Shown here piece by piece: positions 46,703 through 58,883 of a stretch of DNA of 64,000 nt (positions are counted from its first letter, which is position 1; each line of letters starts with the position of its first letter). The notes under the pieces were generated by a model. That model ran no database searches. It had not been told where the DNA came from and saw nothing but the letters and a program-made list of their open reading frames with translations. The stretch is from Cryptomeria japonica (taxonomy: Eukaryota; Streptophyta; Pinopsida; Cupressales; Cupressaceae): NCBI RefSeq assembly GCF_030272615.1, contig NC_081409.1, positions 473,862,573 to 473,926,572 of the forward strand, given 5' to 3'. The position numbers and the translations under genes are program-made.

Positions 46703-48087
46703 ATGTGTCGTCAGACTTCTGTACTTTCTTTATCTCCCAATGGTGATTTTTATTATTCTATATATTATCAGTAGCTAGTTTATAAGAATTTAAGACTAAT
46801 GACTCACTTTTCTTGTTAGCATAGACCGAGTTCAGTTTTTGCCTGATATGAATGTATGAGGATCTTATATGGTGTATACCAAAATTAGATAAAACAAATC
46901 ACGAATTATATGCTAAATTTGATATCTGTAAAATAACTTTATATATTTATATATTGGAGTGAAAAAATTGGAGTTTACATCCAGGAGCATCATGCTAACT
47001 AGATTACAACAAAAACAAAAAGGTCCTCGCAGAATCAACCTACTCAAACAAGCTAGTAGCCATCAGTGTCAAAAAACAATATAGCAAGGTTATCTCCATG
47101 CAAGGAGAATATTATGCAACGATATAAAAGTTTTGTTTTGCCCCTGTGAATCCATGTAAGGTGTCTGAGGAGCAGATAACATATCAACAGTACATAAAAG
47201 CTAAGTTGGCAGTTCCAGTTTGGGTATGGAGGATTCGTATGCAAATTCAGCAAATTTCTTGAAGGGTTGGGTTTGTTTGTACAAAAAACATATAAAAGTC
47301 TCAAATAGATACATATTTGGAGCCTAAAAACAATAATTAAGTTCAGAACACCACATGTACATATTAGTATACTTTATAATAATAAATAAACAAAACAACC
47401 ATATTAGAATTATAAGATTGTATGTTCTTCAATATCAAAATTGTAATCTCCTTTATACGGACATTTAAAAGTAGAACATGTGTGGTTAATAAAAGATTTG
47501 TCTAAAGTGGCTTAAATTACATATAATTTTTGTATGGGATGCTGTACATGCACTCCAAGATCATGGGAATGAATCTGTACCCATTTTTTGGTTTAGGTTA
47601 CTTGAGCTCCTTTATGGAACACTGTTTTTAATAATGTGAAACCAATGAAAATCAAATTTTACAGATAAATGCAGCGCTTCTGCCATCCTCATCAGTTTCC
47701 ATTTGTCTGATCAAGCAATGTCATCCAGATGTAGTGTACACTTGAACTTATGCTTCTGCCATTCAAGGCCTCAGATGCAACGTGGATGGTTTTTGTGATG
47801 GGTAAATGGGACCTCAACCACAGCATGGATGGCTTTTGGAATGGGTAAATGAGTCCTCAGGCAAAGCATGGGTAGTTAATATGTTAAAATGATTTAAAAA
47901 AATTAAGAAAATCTGTTTTCAGACTGGATTCGCCTTGGCAATGGTTGAATTTCTCCGAGTTTGTCAAGGATTTGCTCAGGTTCATCTGGGATGAATCCAC
48001 AGTCCTACTTAGCATTAAAGCAATCATGGGGATTGGACCCCTAGAAGCCACCATTCACTTCTAAGCAGGCGAGGCATCATGTCCCTA
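46703..48087. repeat. Intron with an old hAT-end relic (about 47193-47450)
   Basis: CTAAGTTGGCAGTTCCAG at 47193 and the following ACATATAAAA...CAGAACACCACA stretch align with the left end of the hAT element at 8714-8940. A short duplicated block (GCATGGATGGCTTTTGG and GCAACGTGGATGGTTTTTG) lies near 47776-47880. No gene recognised. Confidence 0.5.
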
Positions 48088-48324
48088 TGAAAAATAATTA
48101 TATTTACGGATATACGAACCATTAAACTAAAACTTCAACATGAAGCTAAAAAGCTTAAAACGCTAAATAAAGCTCAAAAGCTAAAAACTAAAAAGCTAAC
48201 TATGCGTTCTTATAAAAGAAGCAATAGTTGCACTTAAAAGACTAAACGAACTAAAACGCTAAATGACCATTAATAAAGAACTAAATATAACTGACTAAAA
48301 TATAATTAAATATTTTAATACCCT
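48088..48324 (-). repeat. 3' LTR of the outer small element
   Basis: About 237 bp, rich in AAAGCT and AAACGCTAAA words, and closely similar to 51293-51558. Confidence 0.78.
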
Positions 48325-49454
48325 TCCTTAATGGTCATTCTATCTACTAACTATCCTACAAAGGACACTATAGGTCTTTTGATCACAAATGCAATGCAAT
48401 GCAAAGAACATTCTGCTGTTATAGAGACCCTCCCAGGATCTACATAATGTTAATGACCAAGAGTACTAGAAGCTGTCCAACTTGATGTAATCCTTAGAAG
48501 CTTGAAACCACAATTTTGAGAAAAAATCGACAAACCCTCCATAGAGCAACAAACGCGATCTTGACAAAAACCACAAAAACTTTTGCAGAAGAGCACTAAG
48601 CATTGTACATTCTAGCAACTCCAAAACAGACTGCATTATACCATGGTTGCAGATGTTCACCCCAACAAATCTAGGTGCGACTCAAAATAGAGTGCAACAA
48701 AGCACGATTTTTGTGGAAAAACCGTCAAACCCTGAAAACTAGATTTACAAATCATCATTTTTGTGGAAAAAATGGTAAAACCCAGATAACCAAGATCCCA
48801 CGTGAACTATTAAAATAATATTATATCTATGCTATAATGGTTGTATTTAGTTGTCGACCTAGTTAGCTTTTTGGTTTTAGTGTTTTAAGTTCAACTATTG
48901 CTTCTTTTATTAGAATGCATAATTAGCTTTTTAGTTTTTAGCTTTTTAGTTTCGTGTTGAAGCTTTAGAGTGGGTCAATGGGATTTTTTAAGATATGGCG
49001 AATTGTTTAATAAAAATTTGAGGCCTTCAACCTGGAATTATTTCCAGAATTTTGTTTTCGGGCGCATTTTTTGAAAGTTCTGTTGGTTTGAAAATTCTGG
49101 TGGGTTTTCTTCTCAAAAAATTGCTGGTCTGATTTTGGGGCGATTCTTCTTTCACATGCACAGAGTTGAAAGTGTTTTTAGCATGTAAAATCTCCTTTCC
49201 TGATCGGATTTTTTCGAGCAGCGTTTTCTTCCCACCATTTCTCCTGCCTGTCAGTATTTTCTGACACCAGTTTTTCGATGCCTCACATTTTTTGTGGGTC
49301 CTTGTCATGGGTTTGTGTGCTCCATATCGCGTTTGTGTTTTTCGTGATTTTGAAGGAGTGCGATTTTTCTTTTTGGTCCATGTTTGCTTAATTTTTTCCT
49401 CAAAATTCAGGGTTTTGCCGCGTGATGTCTTGTGTTTTGCTCTGCATGACATTC

Positions 49455-49580
49455 TGGGCTTTCACAATTTTTTCCTCAAAAATTGTTTGCTGGGTTTTCA
49501 TGATTTTTTCCTCAAAAATTGTTTGTTGGGTTTTCATGATTTTTTCCTCAAAAATTGTTCGTAGGTTTTATAATTTTTCC
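49455..49580 (+). repeat. ATTTTTTCCTCAAAAATTGT tandem repeat
   Basis: Three close copies and one partial copy of a 36-37-bp unit (TTTTCATGATTTTTTCCTCA...) in the interior of the nested element. Confidence 0.88.
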
Positions 49581-50067
49581 TTAAAACTTATCATCTATAA
49601 TTTGCGAAGTTTGCGTGGGATTTTGGTTTTCTGGGTTTTACCATTTTTTCCAAAAAACGATGATTTGTAATCTTAGTTTTTAGGGTTTGATAATTTTTTC
49701 CACAAAAATCGTGCTTTGTTGTAGTCTTTTTTGGGTCGCACCTGGAGTTGCTAGGGCAAAAATCTGCAATCGTGGTATCTTGCAGTCTGTTTTGGAGTTG
49801 CTAGAGCAAATGGTGCTTAGTACTCTTTTGCAAAAGTTAGTTCTATAATTTGCGTGTGACAATTCTATAATTTGCTTGTAACAGTTCTATAATTCGCGTG
49901 TGAGGATTACATCAGGTTGGATGGCTTTTTTGTACTCTTGGTCATTAACACTTTGCAGATCCTGGGAGGGTCTCTGTAGCAGCAGAGTGTTCTTTGTCTT
50001 GCATTTGTGATCAAAAGACTTGCACTGTCTTCTATAGGGTATTGAGTATGATGACCATTAGGGAGGG

Positions 50068-50355
50068 TATTAAAATAATACTATATCTATTCTATAATTG
50101 CCATCTTAGTTGTTGACTTAGTTAGCTTTTTAGTTTGTTTAGTGTTTTAAGTTCAACTATTGCTTCTTTCATTAGAACGCATAGTTAGCTTTTTAGTTTT
50201 TAGCTATTTTGCTTTTTAAAGCGTTTTAGCTTTTTAGCTCTGTGTTGAAGCTTCAGTTTAACGGTTTTTTTTTTAGAACATCGTCTTCTAAACCTCTTTA
50301 TATATGTTGTATATTTGTAAATAGATCATTCAATTATTAATTCAATTTTTTTTCA
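50068..50355 (+). repeat. 3' LTR of the nested small element
   Basis: 288 bp, TATTAAAATAATACTATATC...AATTTTTTTTCA, with TATA-like TTATATATG near 50302. Confidence 0.75.
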
Positions 50356-51292
50356 CGAACACTACAAATTACAGTTGATAAATTATAAAAGCTATGAACA
50401 ATTTTTGAGGAAAAATTTGTGTAAACGCAACTAACAATTTGAGGAAAACATCGTGAAAACCCAAAAAGGTAATTTTTGTGGAAAAAATTAACAAAACCCA
50501 AAAAGATAATTTTTGTGGAAAAAATTAATAAAACCCCAAAGTAATTTTTTTATAAGGGAAAAATCATAAATAGCCAAACATGTTTTTTTTAGGGAAAAAA
50601 TGTAACCCGATCACCAAAGATTGTGAAAAAAAAACCTGTCGCTGTACGAAGTACAATATCCGTCAGACCAAATCAGCACTAAAAAAAAACGCAGAAATCT
50701 GTAGAGCTCAAAACGCACAGAAATCACAAAAAAATCCCGTCGCTATCAAAATGCAAAATTGTGAAAAAAAACACGGATAAGAAAGAACGAAGTCGCGGCG
50801 GAATTGCAAATAGCAGAGGCGCAGGCTTCACCAAAACATAGGGTCAAACACAGGAAAAAAAAATGCCCTGATCTGAAGCAAAAACCCTTTGTGCAGCCTG
50901 GAAAAATGTCGCGAACCCTGGAAAAAAAAATACAAACACAACCCACAAGCTGCAGTCACCCTCGCGCGATGAAGAAGCAAACAACGCGATTTGCATTGAA
51001 ATATATTCTGTGAACCTGCGAAAATGGAGGAAAGAGAAAAAAAGAAAGCAGTCGCAACAAAAAAGTCTACAAGTCGTGCAGAATAAACCAGGAGGTAGCG
51101 GCCACACGAAATCGCCGAAAACCTTAAGCACCAAAAACTGTTCCTGGGATATGGAAACAGACCTTGAATTTTTTCATTAAAAAAATGAACAAAAAATTTC
51201 TGGAAATTATTTCCAGGTATAGAGGCTACAAATTTATTAGTAAAAAATTCGCCAAATTCTAAAAAATCCCATCGACCCACACTCTGATACCA

Positions 51293-51558
51293 TGAAAAAT
51301 AATTATATTTACGAATATACAATGTATATAAAGGAATTACAAGATGGTGTTGTAAAAAGAACAAACCATTAAACTAAAGCTTCAACATGAGGCAAAAAAG
51401 CTTAAAACGCTAAATAAAGCTCAAAAGCAAAAAACTAAAAAGCTAACTTATAAAAGAAGCAATAGTTGCACTTGAAAGGCTAAACGAATCAAAAGGCTAA
51501 ATGACCATTAATAAAGAACTAAATATAACTGACTAAAATATAATTAAATATTGTAATA
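51293..51558 (-). repeat. 5' LTR of the outer small element
   Basis: 266 bp, followed on the minus strand by the tRNA-iMet-type primer site. Confidence 0.78.
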
Positions 51559-52785
51559 CTATAAGCATATTAGAATAAGCTTATCAAGCCTCTCAAGGAC
51601 CCTGTTGACAATTGACATCATATCTTGTATCTTCGTTTTTATGATGACTTAATTCTTCCTACAGTGAACACCTCCAAAGTGGGGGGTGTGCATTGTCAAT
51701 GTGTGGGCCTTAAGAAGTGTTTGTAAGGCTTCATCCATATTTTCATTAGAGGAGATTTTATGAATTATTACATTTTCATGTTTCTGTTTCTTCTCTTTAA
51801 ATCCCAACAGTCTCAACTCTCAAGAAAAGCATTGCAGGCTGGGTTTAAATCAGCAACTTGATCTCTAGGGATTGAATTCTGAGACACAACATTGACATTT
51901 TTAAGGAGGGAATTCCATCTTGGAATCATCTTTCTACTCCACTATATGACATCCATCCTTGGTCTTTCATTTATCCCAACCATCCTTGTCAACTACAACT
52001 CTATGAGAATGTGTTAATCTCACTTTCCTGTCAGAAAATCATTGCGTTTTTGAAAATCTGCCATAACTGACCACTGAGGTAGCCTTATACTGAATATATT
52101 CACCATTCAGAAATCTCTTGAAATCAAACTTTGGAACCTTGACCAATAGTTCAACTTGCAACACGCAAGAGGTGATCATTACTCCACAGCTGAAGTAAGT
52201 AGGAGTCCTAAAATTCTCTTTGAAACCTGTGTATTTCTTGCTTTTGACAAGAACTAAAGTGCTTGCCAGAGAGACCTTATAAAAGAAGAGTGTTTACTAT
52301 TTGGAGAATAACAAATAACAAATAACAAATAACAGATAACAATTGTTTTAGTGACTTCCAGGAGGAAGTCAATTTCAATGGGAAAGGGGATGTAACAGGC
52401 TCCTACTTGCAACCATGTTGATGATGTTGTGTTGTGGTGAATTCTATGTGTGGATTTTAATTGGAAGCATCTTCACTTCTGTTCCCTATTTTGAGACATA
52501 TAATATTATGATGAATGTGTCAAAAGCATAAAAGACAATGTTGATATTGCGAATGAATATATGTGTGTCTGGAATATGATGTGATCAAATGTGATTCCAT
52601 GTCTAAAGCATTTTCACCATGCATATGATGAGTTGTTAATATTCATTGAGAAGGTATATCTCATACAGAACCATATGTTTCTCTTTAGGTGCTAAAGAAG
52701 ACATTGAATATTACCAATAGCTTGCCATACGTTGGTTAAATGTCTTCCTTGAGATGCTTCTTTGTAATTGTGATGTAATGATTAA
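51559..52785. other. No gene recognised
   Basis: AT-rich sequence with a short (AACAAAT)n-like repeat at about 52306-52340. No family recognised. Confidence 0.4.
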
Positions 52786-52877
52786 GGTGCTCCCTAAGTT
52801 ACCGGTTCCGGTTCGGATTCGCGGATTCGGCAAAAAAAATAAAAAAATCTTGGGTACGGGCACGGGTTCGTCCGTAC

Positions 52878-52898
52878 CTATATATATATATTTTAATT

Positions 52899-52931
<33 letters not shown>

Positions 52932-52935
52932 GATG
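52878..52935. repeat. (AT)n/(TA)n microsatellite within the MITE
   Basis: Two TA-repeat runs separated by a T-rich spacer. Confidence 0.9.
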
Positions 52936-53495
52936 TTCAAACTTCAAACATCAAAATTATATATGTTCACAGTTCCCAGTCCATCAACAATCTAGCCAAC
53001 TTTAGACTAGTTGTTTTGAATGAGAGAAACCAGCATCATAAGGTTGGCCTATCAAATCTATCCAGCACCACACCCAAAGAAAAATCATGACCCTCATATC
53101 TAAGGCAAGCATATTCAATAACCCCTTGTTTACACTCAGCTAGGCAACTGAGGACAGTAGAAAATATTTCAGATCAGGGAATCCATATAAGGTATCATCC
53201 AGCTCAGCTAGGAGACTGTTCATACATCTCATTACAATTTTTTAGAGTACTGTAAAGGTTTCCATACTTGGTCTAACTTTGGATCTGCAGAGCAACAGAT
53301 AGTTGTAATTTTGTTATTCCAGAGATAATAATAAAACAGTTAAGTTGTCCTCATCTATTTAGCTGTTCCTTTATAACTAATTTAAGTTGCAATCTAGCTA
53401 TGTGAACTAGGGGGAATAATATCTGTCGGTTGTAATTTGCTGTGTTGAAAGGTCAGTGAAGTTTGGATAGTGTCACAATAACCCTAGGACGTTAC

Positions 53496-53572
53496 ACCCG
53501 GGTCCTGCCTAGGCGGCTGGGTTCCCCACGCAGGACCCACAGGGAACCCAGCCGCTTGGACAGGACCCGGGT
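53496..53572. other. 31-bp GC-rich inverted repeat (hairpin) in the MITE
   Basis: Arms 53496-53526 and 53542-53572 pair at 28 of 31 positions around a 15-nt loop. The outer ends read ACCCGGGTCCTG and CAGGACCCGGGT. It stands out sharply from the AT-rich surroundings. Confidence 0.9.
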
Positions 53573-54824
53573 GGGACCTAGGTCGAACCAGGCTCGGACT
53601 AGGATTGGGCATGAACCAGGACCTAGGCATTTTAGGGAAGAACCGGTAACTGAGGGTGTTCCAATGTAGTTGAGTCAATAATACTTGTGGCCTTAGATTC
53701 ATGTTGTAATATCATGTGCTGATATGTCTGAGTGTATGTTTTTCTTAGTTATGTGTTTAATGAATCATTAAAATAAATTAAATCCCCAATTTTAGCTCCG
53801 AAGTCCAGAAGGAAGGAACACCAAGAATTATAAAATTAGAGAAAATGCCACCAGCTGCTTGCAGAGGAATTTGATAGGAGAATGTTAGTAAGGTCAGTAA
53901 TGAATAAAGGGTCATATTTGGAAAAGGGTGCAAAGAGTTGGTGAGTGACATGGTGGAATGCAAAGAGAATATAAGTAGGCTTATGAGAACATTAATGGTA
54001 AAGGTGAATTGAATTTCTAGAAGATTTCTGCAATTAAGGAAGGATTGGATGTCTACCTTGAATAATGGGCGCAACAAGGAAGTAGAGATCACATACCAAA
54101 CAAAGGAGGGAAGTCATTTCTGGGGGAAAATAGGAGTTTCTGGAAGAATGGAGAAAAGGAAACACAGTCGTAGGAATTCCTAAAGAAGAAAAGTAGAAGA
54201 GATCAAACAATTCTAGTATATCCAAGTGTAGAGGCTCCTAGGTGTGTTACAACCCTATAAAAACTTATCTTTAGAACCTTATCTTGTGTCTTACTTAAGG
54301 TATTTATCAATCTTTCAAGTATGAGGGCTGAAAGTGTCATTTTGTCCTTGATGCTTGTTGTGATGTTTTCACACATCGCCCCATTGCAAATGGGGAGCCC
54401 CCCACGTTCTTTGCTTTGCTTTAGTGTTTTCCATGGCTGTAGTTTCCTAGTTGTTAACCTTTATTTATGAGTGGAGGTGGGTTTTGTCAGTCACCATGGT
54501 CTCCTTTGCAAATATGGATAGGTCCTAGGGTTTGGTATGACGAAAGTTAGGTTTGAAGTATAGATATCAAGAATTGTTTTCAATGATGTGAAGTATACAA
54601 AACTATGAGGTGTGAAAACATTGAACTTAACAAAATTTTGGAGGTAAAATTTGACTAAGGCAAAATTTTGCTCAAGGCATGGTCCTGGCATTGGCTTGCT
54701 CATCAAGTAGTATTTTTTCAAATGAACCCTAAAATTGCAGAAAAGAAGCATCAAATTGATCATCTCAATGAGTAATTTGTCTAAGGCAAATGTGAAATGC
54801 AAAGTTAACTTGTGCAAATGAGTT

Positions 54825-55275
54825 TCAAAAGGTCACCCAACTTTGTGCAAATGAGACCTAAAATGCTGCCTTAGCAAGATGGTTTGTGCAAATGAGCCTC
54901 AAAATGCCGCCCAAGCAACTTGGTTTGTGCAATTCAATCATAAAAATCCGCCTTAGCAAAACTGCATTGTGCAAATGGAAGTATAAAACCTGCTCCACCA
55001 AGATGGTTTGTGCAAATGGAGGCATGGAAGCCACCCTCTTCAATTTGCGCCACGTTGTGTAAATGGATGGTGGAAATGCGCCTCCCCCTTTTCAAGAATT
55101 TGTGCAAATAAGGGCATGAAAGCTGCCATGGCAAGAAGATTTGTGCAATTACATGATGAAAAGCCGCTCAACCAGATCATTTTGTGCAGTCAAACTAAAA
55201 AGGCCGCCCTCTTCAAGTTGTGCAAATGACCCATTAAAAGCCACCCTACCAAGATGGAGCTGTGCAAATCAACAT
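54825..55275 (+). repeat. Degenerate TTGTGCAAATG...CCGCC array, period about 50 bp
   Basis: About ten units of TTGTGCAAATG, a linker with AAA, then GCCGCC, GCCACC or GCTGCC, then CAAGATGG. It sits in the same relative place as the AAAGTCCGCC array of unit A, but the unit sequence differs outside the CCGCC core. Confidence 0.85.
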
Positions 55276-55702
55276 TGTTTTTGTGCTCAGACCTGGAGAA
55301 AAAATCAGACTTGAAGGATGATAAGCAGGCATAGGATCAGACCTAAAAAAACTCAGAAAGGAAGTTTACTTTCAGACTTAATTGGATGCAAGCCCTCATT
55401 ACCATTCAGCATCAAATTCATAGTCATAGCTGATTTGAGGTCGATTTCCAGCTTGAGAGAGGGCAAAAGCAACCTGTTTGAAACCTAATCCTGTGCATAA
55501 TTTAATAAAGATCAGACCTGGAAAGGTGAAATCTGACATATAGGATGTCAGTCTCAGTTCTTAAAAGTTTCATATTCTTAGGTTGGAGAGAGTTTGATTT
55601 CATGTATATATTTGAGTTTTACTACATTGCTTTTAATTTGTAATGTTTTCTTTCCAAGATTAATGTGACTATGAAAGCTAGGAAGGGGTTGATGCAAGAG
55701 GG

Positions 55703-56188
55703 ATGAACATACAAGGGGGCAGGAGGAATCAAAAGCAACTAGTTCAAGGATTGACCTCAAGGGTTCCTTACATTGCAAAATCAATGTTGAAATGGGGATT
55801 GTCTCAAGGCAAGAAGGAGGGTATTTCAACATCGAGGCCAAGTTTGATTCATATAAAATGGAGATCAAAGTCAAGATCCAAGCTCCAAGGAAGATTAAAA
55901 TTCTATCACATGAAGGTCTATAGTCCAAGCATATCAACAATCCCTACAACTTCAAAGTGAATCATGGAGGTGGATGTCTTCAAGAGGAAGGATTTCATTG
56001 CCGAGCACAAGCATACCATACACATGACATTCTACATCAAGAGCAAACAATATAAGGTTTGGTGTACATCAAGATATTCAAGAACTCAATATTGTAAAAG
56101 GATCAAGGAGGCTCCAAGCAATGCAAAGTGGAAGAGAGTTGAAGTTAGAGCTACAAAGGAGATCGATGTCAAGTATATCATGAACTAG
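55703..56188 (+). pseudogene. Short ORF remnant in unit B
   Basis: 162 codons in one frame with a single TGA at 55958-55960. It is basic (many Lys and Arg) with no motif I recognise and no clear similarity to the unit A protein. It may be chance or a decayed remnant. Confidence 0.3.
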
Positions 56189-56611
56189 GGAAGATTAACC
56201 AAGGGCATCACATAGTCTATATGAAACATGATCAAGGAAGCAGATAGTTTCATAAGAGTTTATCAAGTTTTGCTTGATCATTCAACGATGATATAATTTG
56301 GGAATATGTCTCACTACCTCCATCACAAACTTTTCTTGTGATGATCCACAATGCAAACTGAGGTGGCATCTTTGTCATCACCTGACCAATCAAGAGGCTC
56401 CACATCAATGTGTCTAGATGCATTGTATCTGACTCACCCATGGAGGCACAAAGTTCGAGATACCTAACCTCATTTTCTATTGGTTCACATTCAAGGTGGA
56501 ACATATGTCAAATCAAGTGTAATTTTCTCATTGGCTAGAATAGAGTTTGTTGTAATAAACCCTAATTAGGGTTTTATTGTAAAATCTCGGCCATTGAATT
56601 ATATTGCGAGC

Positions 56612-56620
56612 ACTATAAAA
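56612..56620 (+). promoter_or_regulatory. TATA box of giant LTR unit B
   Basis: CTATAAAAG, about 810 bp before the 3' end, downstream of CCCTAATTAGGGTTT and CTCGGCCATT as in unit A. Confidence 0.65.
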
Positions 56621-57685
56621 GGCTTAAATCTCTCATTGTAAAGGTTAAGAGGGAATAGTAGAGTAATAGATAATAGTTCAAGAATAGACAACAATTAGGA
56701 AGAAGTTAGAATGGGAAAAGGCAAAGATTGTTGCCAAGATCTTGTTGTAAGAGACATGGTTTCATTGAAGTTATGGTGAATTCTATATGTTAATTCAACA
56801 TGTTGCATGGTCTCTACTTCTCATTTGCTTTAAAGTTGGTTAGATGAATGGAAGATATCAATGTTAATGAATGGTGTAACTAATGTTCAAACTACTAGTA
56901 ATTTGTTGATTGCAAATTGTAGTGCGTAGTCAACTGAAATTGTGTGAAAGCTTAACTTCTATTACTTCATGCTCATTGTTTGTGTGGTTGATGTGCATTG
57001 GTGACATAAAAATCATTCGTTTATCCTTAGGAGATTGCATCGGTTTTGTGTAGTTGTTCCTTGATGACGAAACAAAGCTTGGTTTGGTCACACCTAATCA
57101 ACAATCACTTCCTACATTCTTAGGATTAGATTAGCTTTCTTAACCCTTATTCCTTTTGCTATTTGTTTCCAAGTTAAGTAAGTCTTTCACGTTTCAGTAG
57201 CTTTCAAGCATTCAAGTATCAAAGTAAATCCCTTTGTGATTCGAGCAATATCACATCATACACACTGAGTGTATCCAAGAGGATGTTAAGAGCTACCATT
57301 CGGAACGTTGGAGTCATCCCATTTAATTTTGTAGTTTAGCACTTGGGAGGATTTTGTTCAAGAGAGGATAGAATACTTAGTATTTTATTTTGTGTTGCAT
57401 GGTGCATAAAAAGCACATCAACAATGCCTTTGTTGCATATCCCATTCATAACCAATGTTGACCATCTTCTAGTCTTGTATTGCACTTTTGTCATATCAAA
57501 TGTGAGCAGGAAAAATTGAAAGACAGTTTGAGAGAAAGCAAAATTATCTAGTTGATTTGGAATCAGGGAAAGTGTAAAATGTCACCTATGTATCTGCATT
57601 TTAGTTTTTTTAAAGCCAATAGGAAGGTTTTGTTGTGTTTAGAGTAGTTGCTTTCTTTCATAACATCTTAAAATCTTGTTTGAAG

Positions 57686-58133
57686 ACAAGAGTTGTTACT
57701 AGTCTAATAGTTAATTAGTTATTTCATTCATGCAAAACCCCTCGAAGAAATATTGTAGTGTGAATAACTATATAATTAGTCTATAGCCTACTGTCAAGAA
57801 TTAGCTTAGATCTCAAGGAGCTTTCTTATATACTTTGAAGGGAGATTTTACCTCATATTGTTGCGGATCGAGTTTTCTAGTTAGATAGAAATTATTAGTC
57901 TTTGGCAAGACAAGAGTTGTTACTAGTCTAATAGCTAATTAGTTATTTCATTCATGCAAAACCCCTCGAAGAAATATTGTAGTGTGAATAATTATATAAT
58001 TAGTCTATAGGCTAGTGTCAAGAATTAGTTTAGATCTCAAGGAGCTTTCTTATATACTTTTAAGGGAGATTTACCTCATATTGTTGCGGATCGAGTTTTC
58101 TCGTTAGAGAGAAATTATTAGTTTTTGAGCATG
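57686..58133. repeat. 224-bp tandem duplication
   Basis: ACAAGAGTTGTTACTAGTCT begins at 57686 and 57910. The two copies are nearly identical through TTGCGGATCGAGTTTTCT, with few substitutions and single-base indels, so the event is recent. Confidence 0.93.
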
Positions 58134-58883
58134 AGATACGACAAGCTGATCTTGTAGGTGTAAAGTTAGTCTTATTGCCTCTAATTGAAGCTTTTCCATT
58201 TTGGTGGGTAAGGTCTATACCAGATCAGAAAGGAAAGCAAGTCTTTGTAATTTTCTCTTTCAAATGCTCAATCAGTTATCTTCAAGAAGATACTTCTTTA
58301 GTAGTTGTTCTTTAACTTATTGAGATATCCCCAATGTTGGACAAAGAGCTTTTGTAAACAATGGGTAACAATGCCAATGGTAACAACAATGGTCTTTCTT
58401 CACTTCCTTTGTTGTGGGGAGCTAGTATTGGTTTGAATTTTGTGGAATGCCACAATGCAATGTCCCCATTTTAAGAAAAAGTAATTTATGTGTAATTAGC
58501 TCAATTTCCAATTTTTCCCTTAAGTTATTTGCTAAGTTGGGGAGAACTACAAAGTTCTTGGAGTGCTTAGGATGTGTCTTGCAGAGATGATGCTGTTGGT
58601 AGTGAGTTTAGTTGGTCTTGGCGAGCCTAGTGATGCTTTCAAAATTGGTTTTCGACCTTTAGCTCTCCATACTTCTTGGAGTAGACTATTTTTAGTAAGT
58701 CACTCAGTTGCTTCCGTTCATCGTCCTATGACTCCAATATTCCCATGGTATGATCAGAATTGCATAATTATGTCATTTGGATACTTTCCGCAACTTGGGT
58801 AAGCTATTGAGTTATTATTTAATTAATTCGCTTAAACTGTCTAATGTTGGAAATATTAAAGGGATAACTTAGTGTAATAGCGT
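58134..58883. other. No gene recognised
   Basis: AT-rich sequence with only short chance ORFs. Confidence 0.4.

Larger units (their letters stand above)
48808..50355 (+). mobile_element. Same-family small LTR element nested in opposite orientation
   Basis: 5' LTR from 48808 (cut by a deletion at about 48967), interior to 50067, purine tract AGGGAGGG at 50060-50067, 3' LTR 50068-50355. Flanks tgaac (48803-48807) and cgaac (50356-50360) differ by one C/T change. The deletion at 48967 removed the end of the 5' LTR and the primer site, so the copy is dead. Interior starts GAGTGGGTCAATGGGATTTT, matching the minus-strand interior of the outer element. Confidence 0.75.
48088..51558 (-). mobile_element. 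Small non-coding LTR element (TRIM/LARD-like), minus strand
   Basis: LTRs at 51293-51558 (5') and 48088-48324 (3') begin TATTA and end TTTTCA on the minus strand, so termini are TA...CA. The primer site TGGTATCAGAGTG (51280-51292) directly follows the 5' LTR and a purine stretch AAGGAAGGG precedes the 3' LTR. Its interior has no coding sequence that I recognise. A second copy of the same family in the opposite orientation is inserted at 48808-50355. Flanking 5-mers (cccta and ctata) match at only three positions, so the duplication is weak. Confidence 0.75.
52794..53654. mobile_element. hAT MITE, 861 bp, 8-bp duplication
   Basis: Terminal inverted repeats CTAAGTTACCGGTTC (left) and, inverted, CTCAGTTACCGGTTC (right). 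Flanks ggtgctcc (52786-52793) and ggtgttcc (53655-53662) agree at 7 of 8 positions, the duplication length of hAT elements. No coding sequence. The left end matches the split hAT element at 8714, so it is a likely non-autonomous derivative of that family. Confidence 0.82.
54356..57423 (+). mobile_element. Giant LTR-like unit B (3.1 kb)
   Basis: Begins TGTTGTGATGTTTTCACACA and ends GCACATCAACA, flanked by atgct (54351-54355) and atgcc (57424-57428), four of five matching. It shares with unit A the tip palindrome, an array of CCGCC-type repeats, CCCTAATTAGGGTTT, CTCGGCCATT, the TATA box position, a TTGTGTAGTTGT...TTAGGATTAGATTAG block (57040-57135) and the GAGAGGATAGAATAC end. It has only a remnant of coding sequence, so it is a shortened relative of A. 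Confidence 0.72.

Noticed and set aside
49027-49452. A 141-codon Lys-rich minus-strand ORF
   Set aside because: It is antisense to a T-rich non-coding element interior; the Lys bias follows from base composition.
50828-51364. A 178-codon minus-strand ORF in the small LTR element
   Set aside because: It spans the primer site and LTR of a non-coding element, is Phe-rich from T-rich DNA and matches no family.
53463-53702. Arg/Pro-rich ORFs on both strands at the GC-rich block
   Set aside because: They are translations of the MITE hairpin and appear on both strands for that reason.
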